Source: Argyresthia goedartella
Lineage: Eukaryota; Arthropoda; Insecta; Lepidoptera; Argyresthiidae
Reading direction: 5' to 3'
DNA length: 64,000 nucleotides
NCBI GenBank assembly: GCA_949825045.1
Contig: OX463824.1
Span: 25,900,501-25,964,500 of the forward strand
The position numbers and the translations under genes are program-made. The notes under the pieces are model-generated. The model made no database searches, was not told where the DNA came from, and saw only the letters and a list, made by a program, of their open reading frames with translations. Positions 1-11,100 of the stretch are shown here, piece by piece; the stretch's first letter is position 1; each line of letters begins with the position of its first letter.

Positions 1-235
1 TTTATCCTTCGTGTAAGGTTGAACATGTAAGAACGAACAACAAAAATACATAGTTTTAAGTATTTTTTGGGTAAGTTGAACATGTAAGAACAACAAAAAG
101 TAATTAGTTTTAAGTATTTTTTGTTGTTCTTACATGTTCAACCTAACACGAAGTATAAAGGGGGCTTCGCTTCGCTCACCTCCTTTACCATTCACCTAAG
201 CTACCGCAGTGTTTTACGCTTTTACATACATTACC
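1..235. repeat. Dispersed repeat family R1, inverted pair at window edge
   Basis: Two partial copies face each other here. Bases 1-121 carry the minus-oriented motif (GTTGAACATGTAAGAAC then ACAACAAAAA) twice. Bases 122-235 carry the plus version: TTGTTGTTCTTACATGTTC, then AACCTAACACGAAG, then a purine-rich GGGGGCTTCGCTTCGCTCAC block and CACCTAAGCTACCGCAG. The same block recurs near 3475, 11722, 27830, 43455 and 50690. It has no coding capacity and is probably a non-autonomous transposon. The left edge is cut by the window. Confidence 0.75.
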
Positions 236-333
236 GGCTGCGCATTGGGTATTATAATTATAATACCTAGGCAAAGTATAAAATAAATAATATTTCATAC
301 ATTACCTGCTCATTTTAGGCATTATATTATATA

Positions 334-670
334 ATATGTCACCGTAAGATAGTCAAAACCGTTAGTTGATGAACTGACGCGTTAGTTGATCAACTATCGA
401 CAGATAGTAAACCAGACCAACCAGGGTTTAGATTTACGTTTCTTTTACTCTAGTCTTCACCTATGCTATCGCAGTGTTTTGTTTGTTCTGGCATTTCGTT
501 TGCAATTCAAGTTTAATAAACAAGTTAACTGTTTAACGGTTTTAACCGTTAGTTTATGCGTCATATAGTAAGCAGTACGCTACAGTTTACTATCTGTCGA
601 TAGTTGACCAACTAATGAGAAAAAAAAGGGTAGTTTATTTTGTAGTTTTGACAATCTTACGGTGACATAT
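334..670. mobile_element. MITE with 26-bp terminal inverted repeats
   Basis: ATATGTCACCGTAAGATAG at 334 is mirrored by its reverse complement ending at 670; over 26 bp there is one mismatch. Inside, a second inverted block (TTGATCAACTATCGACAGAT near 386 and its mirror near 590-615) makes most of the element fold back on itself. The flanks are compatible with a TA target duplication. No ORF. Probably a non-autonomous cut-and-paste element. Confidence 0.8.
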
Positions 671-1556
671 ACAATACCGGATTATACAGATTGCCGGTAA
701 CATATCGACCGACACGAATCGTCTGTATAGTGGTCCATTTAGCGCTTTAATAGAACTACACAATAACGCATTGTCCTCCGATAGTTCTCCGGTACTTACG
801 TACTCTCATCTCAGAACTAGAGGTGAGTTAGCATGCATGTATGTTCAGGGTAGGCACAATAAAATAACATTCGTGCTAACATCATGTCCTATCAGCAGAG
901 GCTAAAGATCTATTCGGACCTGCCTGCGGTTTGTTTTGACAGTTCAAATCAAACGTCAACCATCAGCTGGTTATGGTTACTTAGGTACAGTGTTATTATT
1001 CATACGGCAATTGCCGTAATTTACGGCATTCCATGACTTTTTTTGAGATTATACGGCAGGGTTTTCACTACCGTTATTATGAAATACGGCAATTAATAAA
1101 ATAAACATTTCTTAAATCATTATAATAATACGGCAATGTTGTGTTTTTTTCCCACAAATACGGCAATTTCAAACTATAGATACGGCAATTCAAATTTTAG
1201 CGATAACAACACTGCTTAGGTACCGCCACAGAGTACATTATTATAACTGGGTACCGCTGGCGGTGTTGTTTGTCCGGTCCTTTTGTTATAGAGAGATCTC
1301 AACTCAAAGGAAGTTCCACCGATAACTGACTGTACAACGTGATCCTCTTCGTGTCATCTCCAATACGTGATATTGGCGGAATTACTGTAGGGATCCACAG
1401 TAGAAGCCATCAAACCAAAAATTGAATTGAATACTGCTGGCGGTGGATTGCGCGATTTTTCATGATTTGTTAATTTGATTTGTCTGTAACTGAAAGCAAA
1501 AGTGGCAGACTGAATTTATTATCATATTATTCTCAAATAGTTTAACCAACAAGCTA
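671..1556 (+). other. 5' flank and likely promoter/5'UTR region of the zinc-finger gene
   Basis: No coding sequence is visible. The region lies directly upstream of the predicted start codon at 1557 and contains the TACGGCAAT motif cluster listed separately. I see no clear TATA box or initiator that would fix a transcription start. Confidence 0.4.
1003..1189. promoter_or_regulatory. Cluster of TACGGCAAT-like motifs with a 16-bp palindrome
   Basis: A perfect palindrome TACGGCAATTGCCGTA occupies 1003-1018. The half-site recurs as TACGGCATT (1022), TACGGCAGG (1052) and exact TACGGCAAT at 1085, 1129, 1159 and 1181. That is eight half-sites in under 190 bp, spaced irregularly, so it is not a simple tandem satellite. 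It lies about 370-550 bp before the zinc-finger gene start codon. It could be a binding-site cluster or a decayed repeat; function is inferred only from density and position. Confidence 0.45.
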
Positions 1557-1712
1557 ATGTCGCGAATATCCAAAACCTCGGCTCCAGCTATCACCCTCCT
1601 TGCAAGTGATTTGGGCAGATGTTGTCGATGGTGTCTGAATACTAGCGGCAAGATGAGCCCAGTCTTTGGAGCCAGCTTGGACCTAATGCTGAAAAGCATA
1701 GCGTCTTTGGAG
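1557..1712 (+). CDS. Zinc-finger gene exon 1 (start codon, first half of ZAD)
   Basis: ATG at 1557 opens 52 codons ending in GAG before the donor GTAAGA. It encodes MSRISKTSAP at the N-terminus and the CRWC cysteine pair of the ZAD. This ATG is chosen because it is the first one in the only frame that carries the ZAD motif and joins exon 2 in phase 0. The 318-bp intron that follows contains nothing recognisable. Confidence 0.85.
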
Positions 1713-4700
1713 GTAAGATGTTAGGACATCTTGGCAGATACACTGCTAAGCTGACGCAATGTCTTATACTTACAGACAACCAGACCATGTTAGAGCCACT
1801 TAACAGAATATGTCACATTTCATGCCAAAAAGGGTAATGCATTATGTATTAGCTAAGTGCTAGCTCAAATCTTTGCCACCCCCATAAGGGAATAGGTATG
1901 ACAATATTTAAAGTTTTAATTCTGTAAATAATTTATCGAACTTGTTTATAAATACTTAAATTAATAAATATCCAAAAATCTTTTACTAGTTTAAGGACTC
2001 TTGCTATCTGAACATGTCTTTTTATTTCAGATATTAGAGGGTGATGACTATCCACAACAAGCTTGCAACAGTTGCATTAAGCTGCTGAGCATCGCATACC
2101 GCTTCCAGCAAATGGTGTTAAGTAACCACAAGATTCTTGTTGATGTTCTGAAGAAGGTATGTTTACAGTTGATATATTGAGTTATATATTACAAATGCCT
2201 TGGGGATACCAGTTAATGTGTAAGAAGAAAACTGCATGTTATGGGGATACATTCGGCCTGAGTTTGTTAACCTTTCCTTTCCCGGGAGTTCGAGACGTCA
2301 AAAACGACAAATACCGGAGTGTTTTTGAGCGTGCGGGCTGCGCGGCACTTGACTAATATATCAAGTGATTCTGTTGGAATGGTAACACTTAGAATTATGG
2401 GAGTTGTATATCTGAGTAGCTAATGAAACCCTCTTTTACACAATGTGTAGAAAATGTCACTGTGACCTTAGTTTATTTTTGTACTGGCATGAGAAACACA
2501 GACTTCTATGAAAATGCTCCCTCTCGACACAAATCTAGCCGACATCAGAAAATTATCAACAACATGTACATGTTGTTTGATACCTACGTAATCTACACAA
2601 AATAACCTTTTCAAAACAATAAAAACATTAGGGTGTTCTTATAGAAACTTTCGAATATTTCAGCGTTTCAATCAGCGTTACGTTGGGAGCGTCCGGAAGA
2701 AAGTGATTTTCAAAACGCGGTTGAATTATTTTTTTCTACGGAAAAGCATAAACTAGCACACAGACCATAAAGTTTGTCTAATTGGGTGTCCACACATGAT
2801 CGAACCGTAAAAATTGGTCCAACCGTTGGATAAAAAATACCGGTTTCAAAAATATTAGTCATCCCGCTGCTTATGCTGACAGCGGTACAGGGAGTGACCG
2901 GGGCCGCGCTGCTTATGCTGACGGCGGAAAAGGAGAGGTTAAGGAGCACAAATAGCAATAGTGTATTGATTGTTCCAAATGGCGTAATGGATACACTATT
3001 ACTTTTCGTGTATCATAAGAGGCTCGGACTCCTGTTTGTTTGTTAGAATAACTTTACAGTAATAAAGGAAGAAAAGTAAAACTGTACTAAATATTATAAC
3101 CATAACTATTGAGGTACATTCCTTGTATGTTGTAATTTCTAACATACATGGAATGTGCCTCAATAGGTATAGGCCAATTGGCCAAGCTAAAAAATATATG
3201 AACTACTTTTTATTAAATTTTATGAAATTTTAGCCTATTTTAAGAAGGCTAGTCAGTCGAACTAGGCCTCTGAGCTACCGATGCGATAACTGTGGCAACG
3301 AAATAAGCATACCTATGTTGATGTTACTGATAATCACTTTTTTGTCTATTGCACAGCTTACCCTCAGAGTCTAATATAAATCTTGCGTTATTAATCGCAC
3401 TTCAAAAATACTGATTTGCATAGTAAAAAAGGATCAACAAAACACTTTTTATATTTTAAATACTTAATGAGTACTTAAGTTTATATTTTAAGTATTTTTG
3501 GTTGTTCTGTTCTCTTCGCTCACCCCCTTTACCCTTCACCTAGGCTACCGCAGTATTTTGCCCGTATATTTGCTGTGCAAATCAGTATTTTTGATGTGCT
3601 GTTTAATATTTCCCTTTTAAGAACTAATTTGAATATTTGGAGGAATAGATGTCTAATTATGTTAATTTTAAATGTTCATTATTTTATAAAATAATTTTTT
3701 AAATACACCCCTCATGATGTCACTTGTTCACAGTCTTTGAACGCTTTTAAATAAGGCTGGTTGTTTCTGATTATAAAACTAAAAACCTATTATATCAATA
3801 TTTGTTTCCGTTCCAGCTGACATGAGTTACTTAGTTAGTTGATACTTGACAGTTTTACCGAACAGCTAACTTAACGGCGAAGGGCAATTAATCCAACTAT
3901 GCTGTAGAGGACATACAACATTATATTTTTACGGATATTTCAGTAATCCTGCAATAATTTTTGGTGGGAAAATGGAATTTAGTTAAGACCATAATTCTCT
4001 CAGAAGGGTTTCCTCAGTTTGATGACCTTAAAAATTGTTTACATGACCAATGCGGAATCTATACCTGGGAGCGTTATTCCTATGATATCATGATGGTGAT
4101 GGTTGCACAAAATAGAAATCTGATATTATAAGCGAAATATTTGTCATATTTTACAGGATGAAACCAAATTAAAAGATGATGAAATATTAGAAGCAGGAGA
4201 AGAGGCAGTGGAATCAAATTATGACATACAAGCACAAAGACTTGATGAAGAAGTCACTATTATTGATACAGAACTGGACGGTTATGAAGAGGCCATTGTT
4301 ACGAACTGTGTTACTGAGTATGAAGACGGAGAAGGTTTGTTTAAACAATTGAACTTTAGTTCCTGCCAATCTATCTTTGTCTGTGAGCGAGCCTCTCTCT
4401 TAACACACTATATGACAAAGAGAGGTTCCAGCTTGCTCAGGGCCAAAGAAACTTGGCTCGATCTGTAACGGTAACCATTTTACATTTTTGTTTATCAAAC
4501 AGAAAAAAAAAAAACCAGGTCTTGGATGTTTATATGAGTGTGACGTCGCTGTTTCTGGTTCCCACGACACTGGATATCCTCGTGTGGGGCCAGAAGCAAT
4601 GTATGTGTTTTTATGTAAATGTTTAAGTTTATAATACAAATACAAAATACAAAATACAAAAGCTTTATTCACCAACAAACTTAATTTTAGATTACAAGTT

Positions 4701-5058
4701 GATTAGGGCTTCCCTTTAAGTAAAAAATACCTGTACCAGGAAGCCCCGCTCTTCCATATCTGGGTAACATTATGTTAAGCATGTGGATAGCAATCCATAC
4801 ATCTTTTGATTTTGAGTAGGTAAAGTTAATTTTAATTTATATCTAAGTTTATATAAGTTTGACTTCAATGCGACGTAATAAAATTAAAAGAATTTGTTGA
4901 AACTGCTTAGGTACCTACATTGATATAACAAAATTAGTAGATGTTGAAACTACTTAGGTACCTACATTGTTATTCAAATAAAAATAAAAATATAAAATAA
5001 TGTAAATATTCTAGGCTATTCACTTTCATCTTTGTGTGTTAGTGTGAGGGAGGTTGTG

Positions 5059-5110
<52 letters not shown>

Positions 5111-8100
5111 CGTGTATGTGTTGGGTAGGGGTGTGAGTGTGTGGATATGGCTGTCTGAGGGTGTGGATTTGTAGTGTGTACATACACATGTACAAATTTG
5201 GGTTGCCACTTTAAGAGTTGATTTCTCATTTTGTTTTATTTCTGATTAGAACTTCTGTTTCATCATAATTTTTTTCCATTAGCCAATCAGTTATTAGTTT
5301 TTTACAGTGATAGAATGTCATCGGAAATATGTTAAGTTCTTTATTTGCCAAGTTGTATAGTAGCGATGATTGGTTTTTATACTGCCTGTAGGCGTATTCT
5401 GTGCTCACTATGTGTGCAGGGGCTACATTGTGTTTTCTTCTTTTAATTGTTAAATTAGGATCAAATTCCAGCTTTCTGTGTAGTTTCATTATAATGTTAA
5501 GTATATAAAGTTTCCTTACTGTCAGTTCCCTACAGGATTGATAGAGTTCGTTTGTGGGAAATAGGTGGGGTTTGAAGTACATGATTTTTAGAAGTGATCT
5601 CTGGGATCTTTCTATCTCTATAAATTTTGTTTTAATGGCACCTCCCCAGACAGGAATACAATATATTATCACGGATTGAACTAGAGAGACATAAATTTTA
5701 CTTAGAATCTGTTTTGTAGCAATGTGTCGTAGTATTTTAAAAACCCAGGTTAGCTTGCGTATTCTACCTATAATAAGATCTATGTGTAACTTCCAGGTCA
5801 ATGTTTGGTCAAGTATAACACCAAGATATTTTATGTGTGACACCTTGTTTATCACAGGGCAAGAGCATGGGAAGTCGTCGTTCAGACAGTTTGTGGACTC
5901 ATGAATTTTTATATAAAAGTCAGTTTCAGGTTGAGTTTTGACAGTTGTTGTAAAGCAGATATAATTTGTTTTAGAGGAATTTAACGTGAGGAGGTTACGC
6001 TTTAACCAGTTACCTATTCTAGAAAGACCAGTTTCTGTCATCTCCTTGACCTTACTCCAGGAGCTTCCTGTGAAAACAATAGCTGTGTCGTCTGCGTAAG
6101 TGAATATCTGGCCATTATTTACTTTCATGTTACACAAATCGTTAATATATATTAGAAAGAGTGTCGGGCCCAGGACACTTCCTTGTGGCACACCATAGGA
6201 TATAGAAGTCTCCTCACTAATATAAGGGCCTATTTTAACACGCTGGGTTCTATCATGTAGGTAGCTAGTTAGTAAATCAAGCGGATTACCCCGTATGCCA
6301 ATATTTTCTAGTTTCTGGACAAGAATGGAGCCTGAGACGGTATCGAAAGCCTTTTTTAAATCCAGAAAGACTGTAAGGCATTTTTTCTGTTTGTCAACAT
6401 TTTCCACAATAAGTGAGGTCAAAGAGATGACAGCGTCTTCAGTTGATAAACTTTGTCGGAAGCCATACTGCTTCTCAGAGAGGATGTTGTACGCATTCAA
6501 ATATTTAAGTAGTCTATTATTTATTATTTTTTCTAAAATTTTTGAGATAGATGGCAGGACTGAGATTGGCCGGTAGTTTGTGCAATCGTCTTTGTCACCT
6601 TCCTTATACACAGGGGTGATAATCGATTTTTTCAGGACTGTAGGAAACAAACCTTTATCAAGACAAAGATTTACTAGATGGGAGATAATTGGGACAACAA
6701 GCCTATTTGCCATGTTGAGGAATTTGACCGTAATACCATCCCACCCCGGGGCACTATCAGCTTTAAGGCTCACAAGAACGGAGTGCACTTCACTTGGATC
6801 TGTTTCAAGAAGTACAAAAGATTGCAGTTGAGGGTCAGGTAAGATCTGTTCGTTGTTTATAGCCCTGCTTTGAATGTCCTCAGCCAGATTCCTTCCTATA
6901 TCTGCAAAGTATTTATTCGTAAGGTTGACTGACAAATCAGGAGATGAATGAGAGTTTAGCAAGCTTGTATTTTGGGTTTTTTTTGGTTTGAATTTTGTCA
7001 TGTTGTTTATAGTATTCCACATAGATTTTGGGTTTTTTCTAGATTTATCTAGTAATTCTCTGTCGTATCTGCGTTTTAATTTCTTTATTAGATTATTACA
7101 AAAATTTCGGTATCTTCTGAACGTTATCCTCAGAATTTCATTATCAGGGTCAGAACTTAATTTACGCTGCATTTTGTTTCTATTTCTGATGCATCTTAGT
7201 ATGCCTTGAGATATCCAGGGTTTAATTGTTCTTTTGCTTTTAGGAATATGGATTTGCTTTGTATTTTCTTGAAGAGACTCAGTTAGTTTTTCTATAAGTT
7301 TAGTTGCCACGATATTAGGATCCTTTTGTAGAATTAGGTCCGAAAGACCTTTGCTCTCAAGACTTGTGAGTGCATTTTCGTATGTAATGACTGTTTTCCA
7401 TTTTTTTACAGTTTTGGTACTGTTTGATAGTTTTAGCAGAGTTAACAAGTGATCTGTGACAGAAGTATTTAAAACTGCGATAAAAGCTGACTTAGAAACC
7501 CTGTCTATTTTCAAAATAAAATGATCCAGGCAGTTTTCTTCTCTAGTAGGGAAATAATGGCCGGGTAATAGTCCATGATTAATTAATGTGTCTAAGTAGC
7601 TTAGTCTATTTTTCTTGTCTTGAGTTTATGTTTAACTACTGGTATTATTTTCTGCTAATCCCCCCTGAATAAAGTGAGTTGACTAAGAAAATGAGAGTTC
7701 TGATGATGCAACTTTGGATTTTCCTTTTGATACACTTTTTCTACCAGGTTCTTCATGTACCAGGTTTGGGATAAGAACAACTTTTGTTTCAGATGCTTCT
7801 TTCATTGATACGGTAGAAGAGGAATCCACAATTACAGTTGAAGAGCAAACTAAGTCTATTATGTGTCCACATTGCCCTATGACGCTAAATGGTGAAGTGA
7901 ATTTGAAGGTAAACTATGTGTATTAATTTGTTTCTGGCTGACAAATATGTATTATTTAATGTATGTGTCTGTAGTATGTGACTTAAAATTTTCCCCAGAT
8001 CCACCTCATGACGCATAGAGAGCCGTGTAAAGTGTGCAAAAAGCCGATACCCCGGCAAGGGCTCGCACGTCACATGCTCACACACGCCTTTGTTAAACCA

Positions 8101-11100
8101 CACGTGTGTAAAATCTGTCAAAGAAGATTTGCGGATTCAAGCAACTTCGCGCGGCATGTTTCGACTCACACTAAGGAGGCGAGACGGGGAAAGGAGGATC
8201 TTTGTCCTCTTTGTGGTAAGTATGTTATATTATAAGTCTCATTTAATTGGTAGTTTACACTATGTCGGACCGACAGTTCTGCCGGTGGCCAACTTCTTGC
8301 TGTTCACATTATAAGCTGCGGCTCCGACCTTATGTGGACATCCAGTCTACCCGAAATCTTGCCTAAACGTCCGGCCAATGTGTCGGCGCCGACAGTTTTA
8401 TCGGTTCGCCCTAATGTGAACAGGGGGGTTACCACAATCTTTTTCCGATTCAAATTAGGTTCAAAACAAGAACATCACCATGGCCAACCATTTCCATTAC
8501 AATTCGCCATAATGGGCTTTATTGACCTGATTTTGCGCATCAAATTAGGTTCCTAATCTGAATCGGCATAAGACGTTGTGGTAACCCCCCAGCGCTGTTT
8601 AAATGCATATGTTATGGTCAAACCTCGAAGCTCCGGCGCTTCAGGTCTGACTTGTCAAACCCCAAAAAAATGAAGTTTTAAGGCCTCTGACTAAAGAATT
8701 TTAGTCAAACCTAGGAAAAACCTAATTTGGTCAGGCAAACGTTTGGCGTTAATCAGGATTAAATCAGGGTTTGACCAGTCAAACTTCAATTAGGCATTAG
8801 AATGTCTTAGTTTGTTAGATTAGGTGTAATAAGATGAATATTTTAATAAAGGCAACCCATAGAAGGGGTATCCCTGGAATTCGGCATTACAACGAATTGC
8901 ATCCCGCCGTGGGACGCCGATCCTCGTCCGAAGCAATTGCGGCACAAACTATGTAGGCGCTAGGAATCAGCTCAGGGAGGTACAAGAATTTCTCAGCTCG
9001 AATAATGATCTAATCTTTCACAAGCAAGCATGTCATGACATGCCAGATTGGTTTACTTTAGTTATTTTCACAGTATTATGTCTTATGGAATATTGCTCTG
9101 GGGGAGAGCAGCAGATATAAATACGATATTTTTCTTAAAAAAAAGGGCGATCAGGGCGATATATCAATTAGATGCTAGAGAATCATTAAGAGAAAAATTC
9201 AAAGAAATTAATATACTGTCAATATATCTACGAGAATATCATGCATGTAAGAAAAAACATAGCTTTATTTAAAATTGTAGGTGATAGCCATACAATTAAC
9301 ACTAGAAATAAAAATAGGTTAGCACTATCATTATTTAGACTAAGTAAAGTAGGCACATCATTCATGGGGCACTGTATTCGCTTCTACAATAAAATACCAC
9401 AGGAATCATTGATCCTTCCTGAAAAGAGGTTCAAAAACTATGTTAAAAATGAGCTGATAAGAAAGTCCTATTATAGTATTAAGGAATACTTAGATGACAA
9501 AACTGCATGGTCCATACCATCTCAGCGCACAGAAATTCGACGAGGCGCGATGGATCAAGTCTATCACTCGCCGGCGAATTTCCTTAGACCGAAACCAGTA
9601 CCTGTTGTAAGTCACTTTAAAAAAAAAGGTATGGGGGAGTTTCTTGCCGTTTCTTCTTAACCCCGAGGCCCACCTTCCGAAACGGTGTAGTCATTTTTTT
9701 ATATAAAAAAATTGACTTGTAGTTAGTTATAAGTAAGTATAATTTTGACGTTGAATAAGATAATTTATTTATTTATATTAAATAAAAAAAATGACTGACT
9801 CAATAAATAACTTGGTTACTCAACCCCCCTGAAGTGCCGTGGTTCGGCGCATTACATGAAATCAATGTGAAATCCACCAAGCAACTGTTTAATCGTGTCA
9901 TAGGTGACAGCACCTCACCTTTAAAGAATTCTCCACCCCTTTAGCCAGAATTGAGTGTGAAGTAATGTATCAATCTTACCGGGGAGCTGTTCATCATCCT
10001 CCTGCTGTACACCATGAAACAGAAGAACCTTGCGACGTCTGTAGCACTCCCGACGGTCAACACTTGTAGACAACACTTCTAGTTGCTGCTTCAGCAAAGA
10101 GAGGGCCTCGAACACAAAAGCTTTGAAGATTGTCTATTCTGCTGCTAAAGCTTTCATTGTATGTAGAGGCGCTGATGGATTGGGGAACAGCTGCTTCTCA
10201 AATTCATCCATTCGAGTAGAAAAAAGATTTCCAGTTTTTCCATATGCATGCACTTGCACCAGTGGATCCATTATTGTTGATGACAATATGGATGTGAAGT
10301 AGGTGAAATATAGTGAGAAATGATATTACACCAGCAGGTGCAGGTCAGTCTCTAGCAAATTTATGTATTATTTTGCAAAGCTCAGCTCGCAGACGTTTTC
10401 AGCTCATACAAGCACTCTCTCAACGCTTCTGGATTCTTTGGTCCACCTCATACCTCCACACCCTCCAAACCCGCACAAAATGGCTCTTCCCTTCCTCTCC
10501 TACTCAAGTTGGCGAACTGGTACTCATGAAAGAAGATGGCCTACCTCCGCTACAATGGAAGATAGAAGAAGATAGAATCACGCGGACGATACCTGGGAAA
10601 GATGGAGTGATACAAGTGGTAGACCTCGACACAGCCCAGTAAACCTGAGAAAGCCAGTCTTCAAGTTAGCCAGACTTCTGACGGATTCAGCCCAAGAGGT
10701 ACCCCAGCTCGGCCGCATCCAGGATGTTCACGCTACAGGCGTGAAGTTAGCGCAGGCGAAGACGTTGGATTCGACAATCCGCCAATCAGCTCCCGCGCAG
10801 GCGGCGACAGTGACCCGGCGAAACACTTCTTCACTCCGTCCGTGAGCTGCTCTGACGCTACACGCGCGCTGCTTCCTCATCTCACTCCAAATTCCAAATT
10901 CCAAATGTCTTTATTACTGTAGATATTTTGGAAGTTACATGTAGTGACAATTTATCCTCTCGGATATTCCGCTCATATCCACTCTTAGGCTAATAACTAG
11001 ATAGCTGGCTATCAAGTTCGCGTGTGAACTGTACACAAAACACACCGTGCGAACGAACGACTCAGTGCCCCCACGTGCCATCAACGCACGATTCACCCCA

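Larger units (their letters stand above)
2157..4156 (+). other. Intron 2, non-coding with short repeats
   Basis: About 2 kb with no supported coding sequence. It holds a 21-bp direct repeat (2865/2907), part of a MITE-related repeat (2955-3035), a strong hairpin (3106-3166) and an R1 copy (3475-3622). The stretch 3840-3900 resembles the arms of the inverted-repeat element near 43013-43337. Confidence 0.6.
4634..7630 (-). mobile_element. LINE C copy 1, 5'-truncated non-LTR retrotransposon
   Basis: The minus strand reads from the C-terminal end of an AP-endonuclease domain (about 7630-7515) through a complete reverse transcriptase to a 590-bp 3'UTR. The 3'UTR contains a (CA)n tract, an AATAAA and ends in TATTTTG-type repeats at about 4634-4662. 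The 5' end stops inside the endonuclease, as is common for target-primed insertions. It sits in intron 3 in antisense orientation, about 160 bp before exon 4. A second copy lies in intron 9 (28498-31483). Confidence 0.85.

Noticed and set aside
1..235. CRISPR-like repeat array
   Set aside because: Only a few inverted copies of a dispersed eukaryotic repeat; no regular spacers and no cas genes.
5026..5229. Thr/His-rich open frame next to the LINE C ORF
   Set aside because: It is translation of a (CA)n microsatellite in the LINE 3'UTR; the same artefact appears at 29179-29385.
8216..8235. Exon 5 continuing as CGKYVIL then stop
   Set aside because: It would end the protein inside finger 4; the GTAAGT there is a strong donor and exon 6 fits it.
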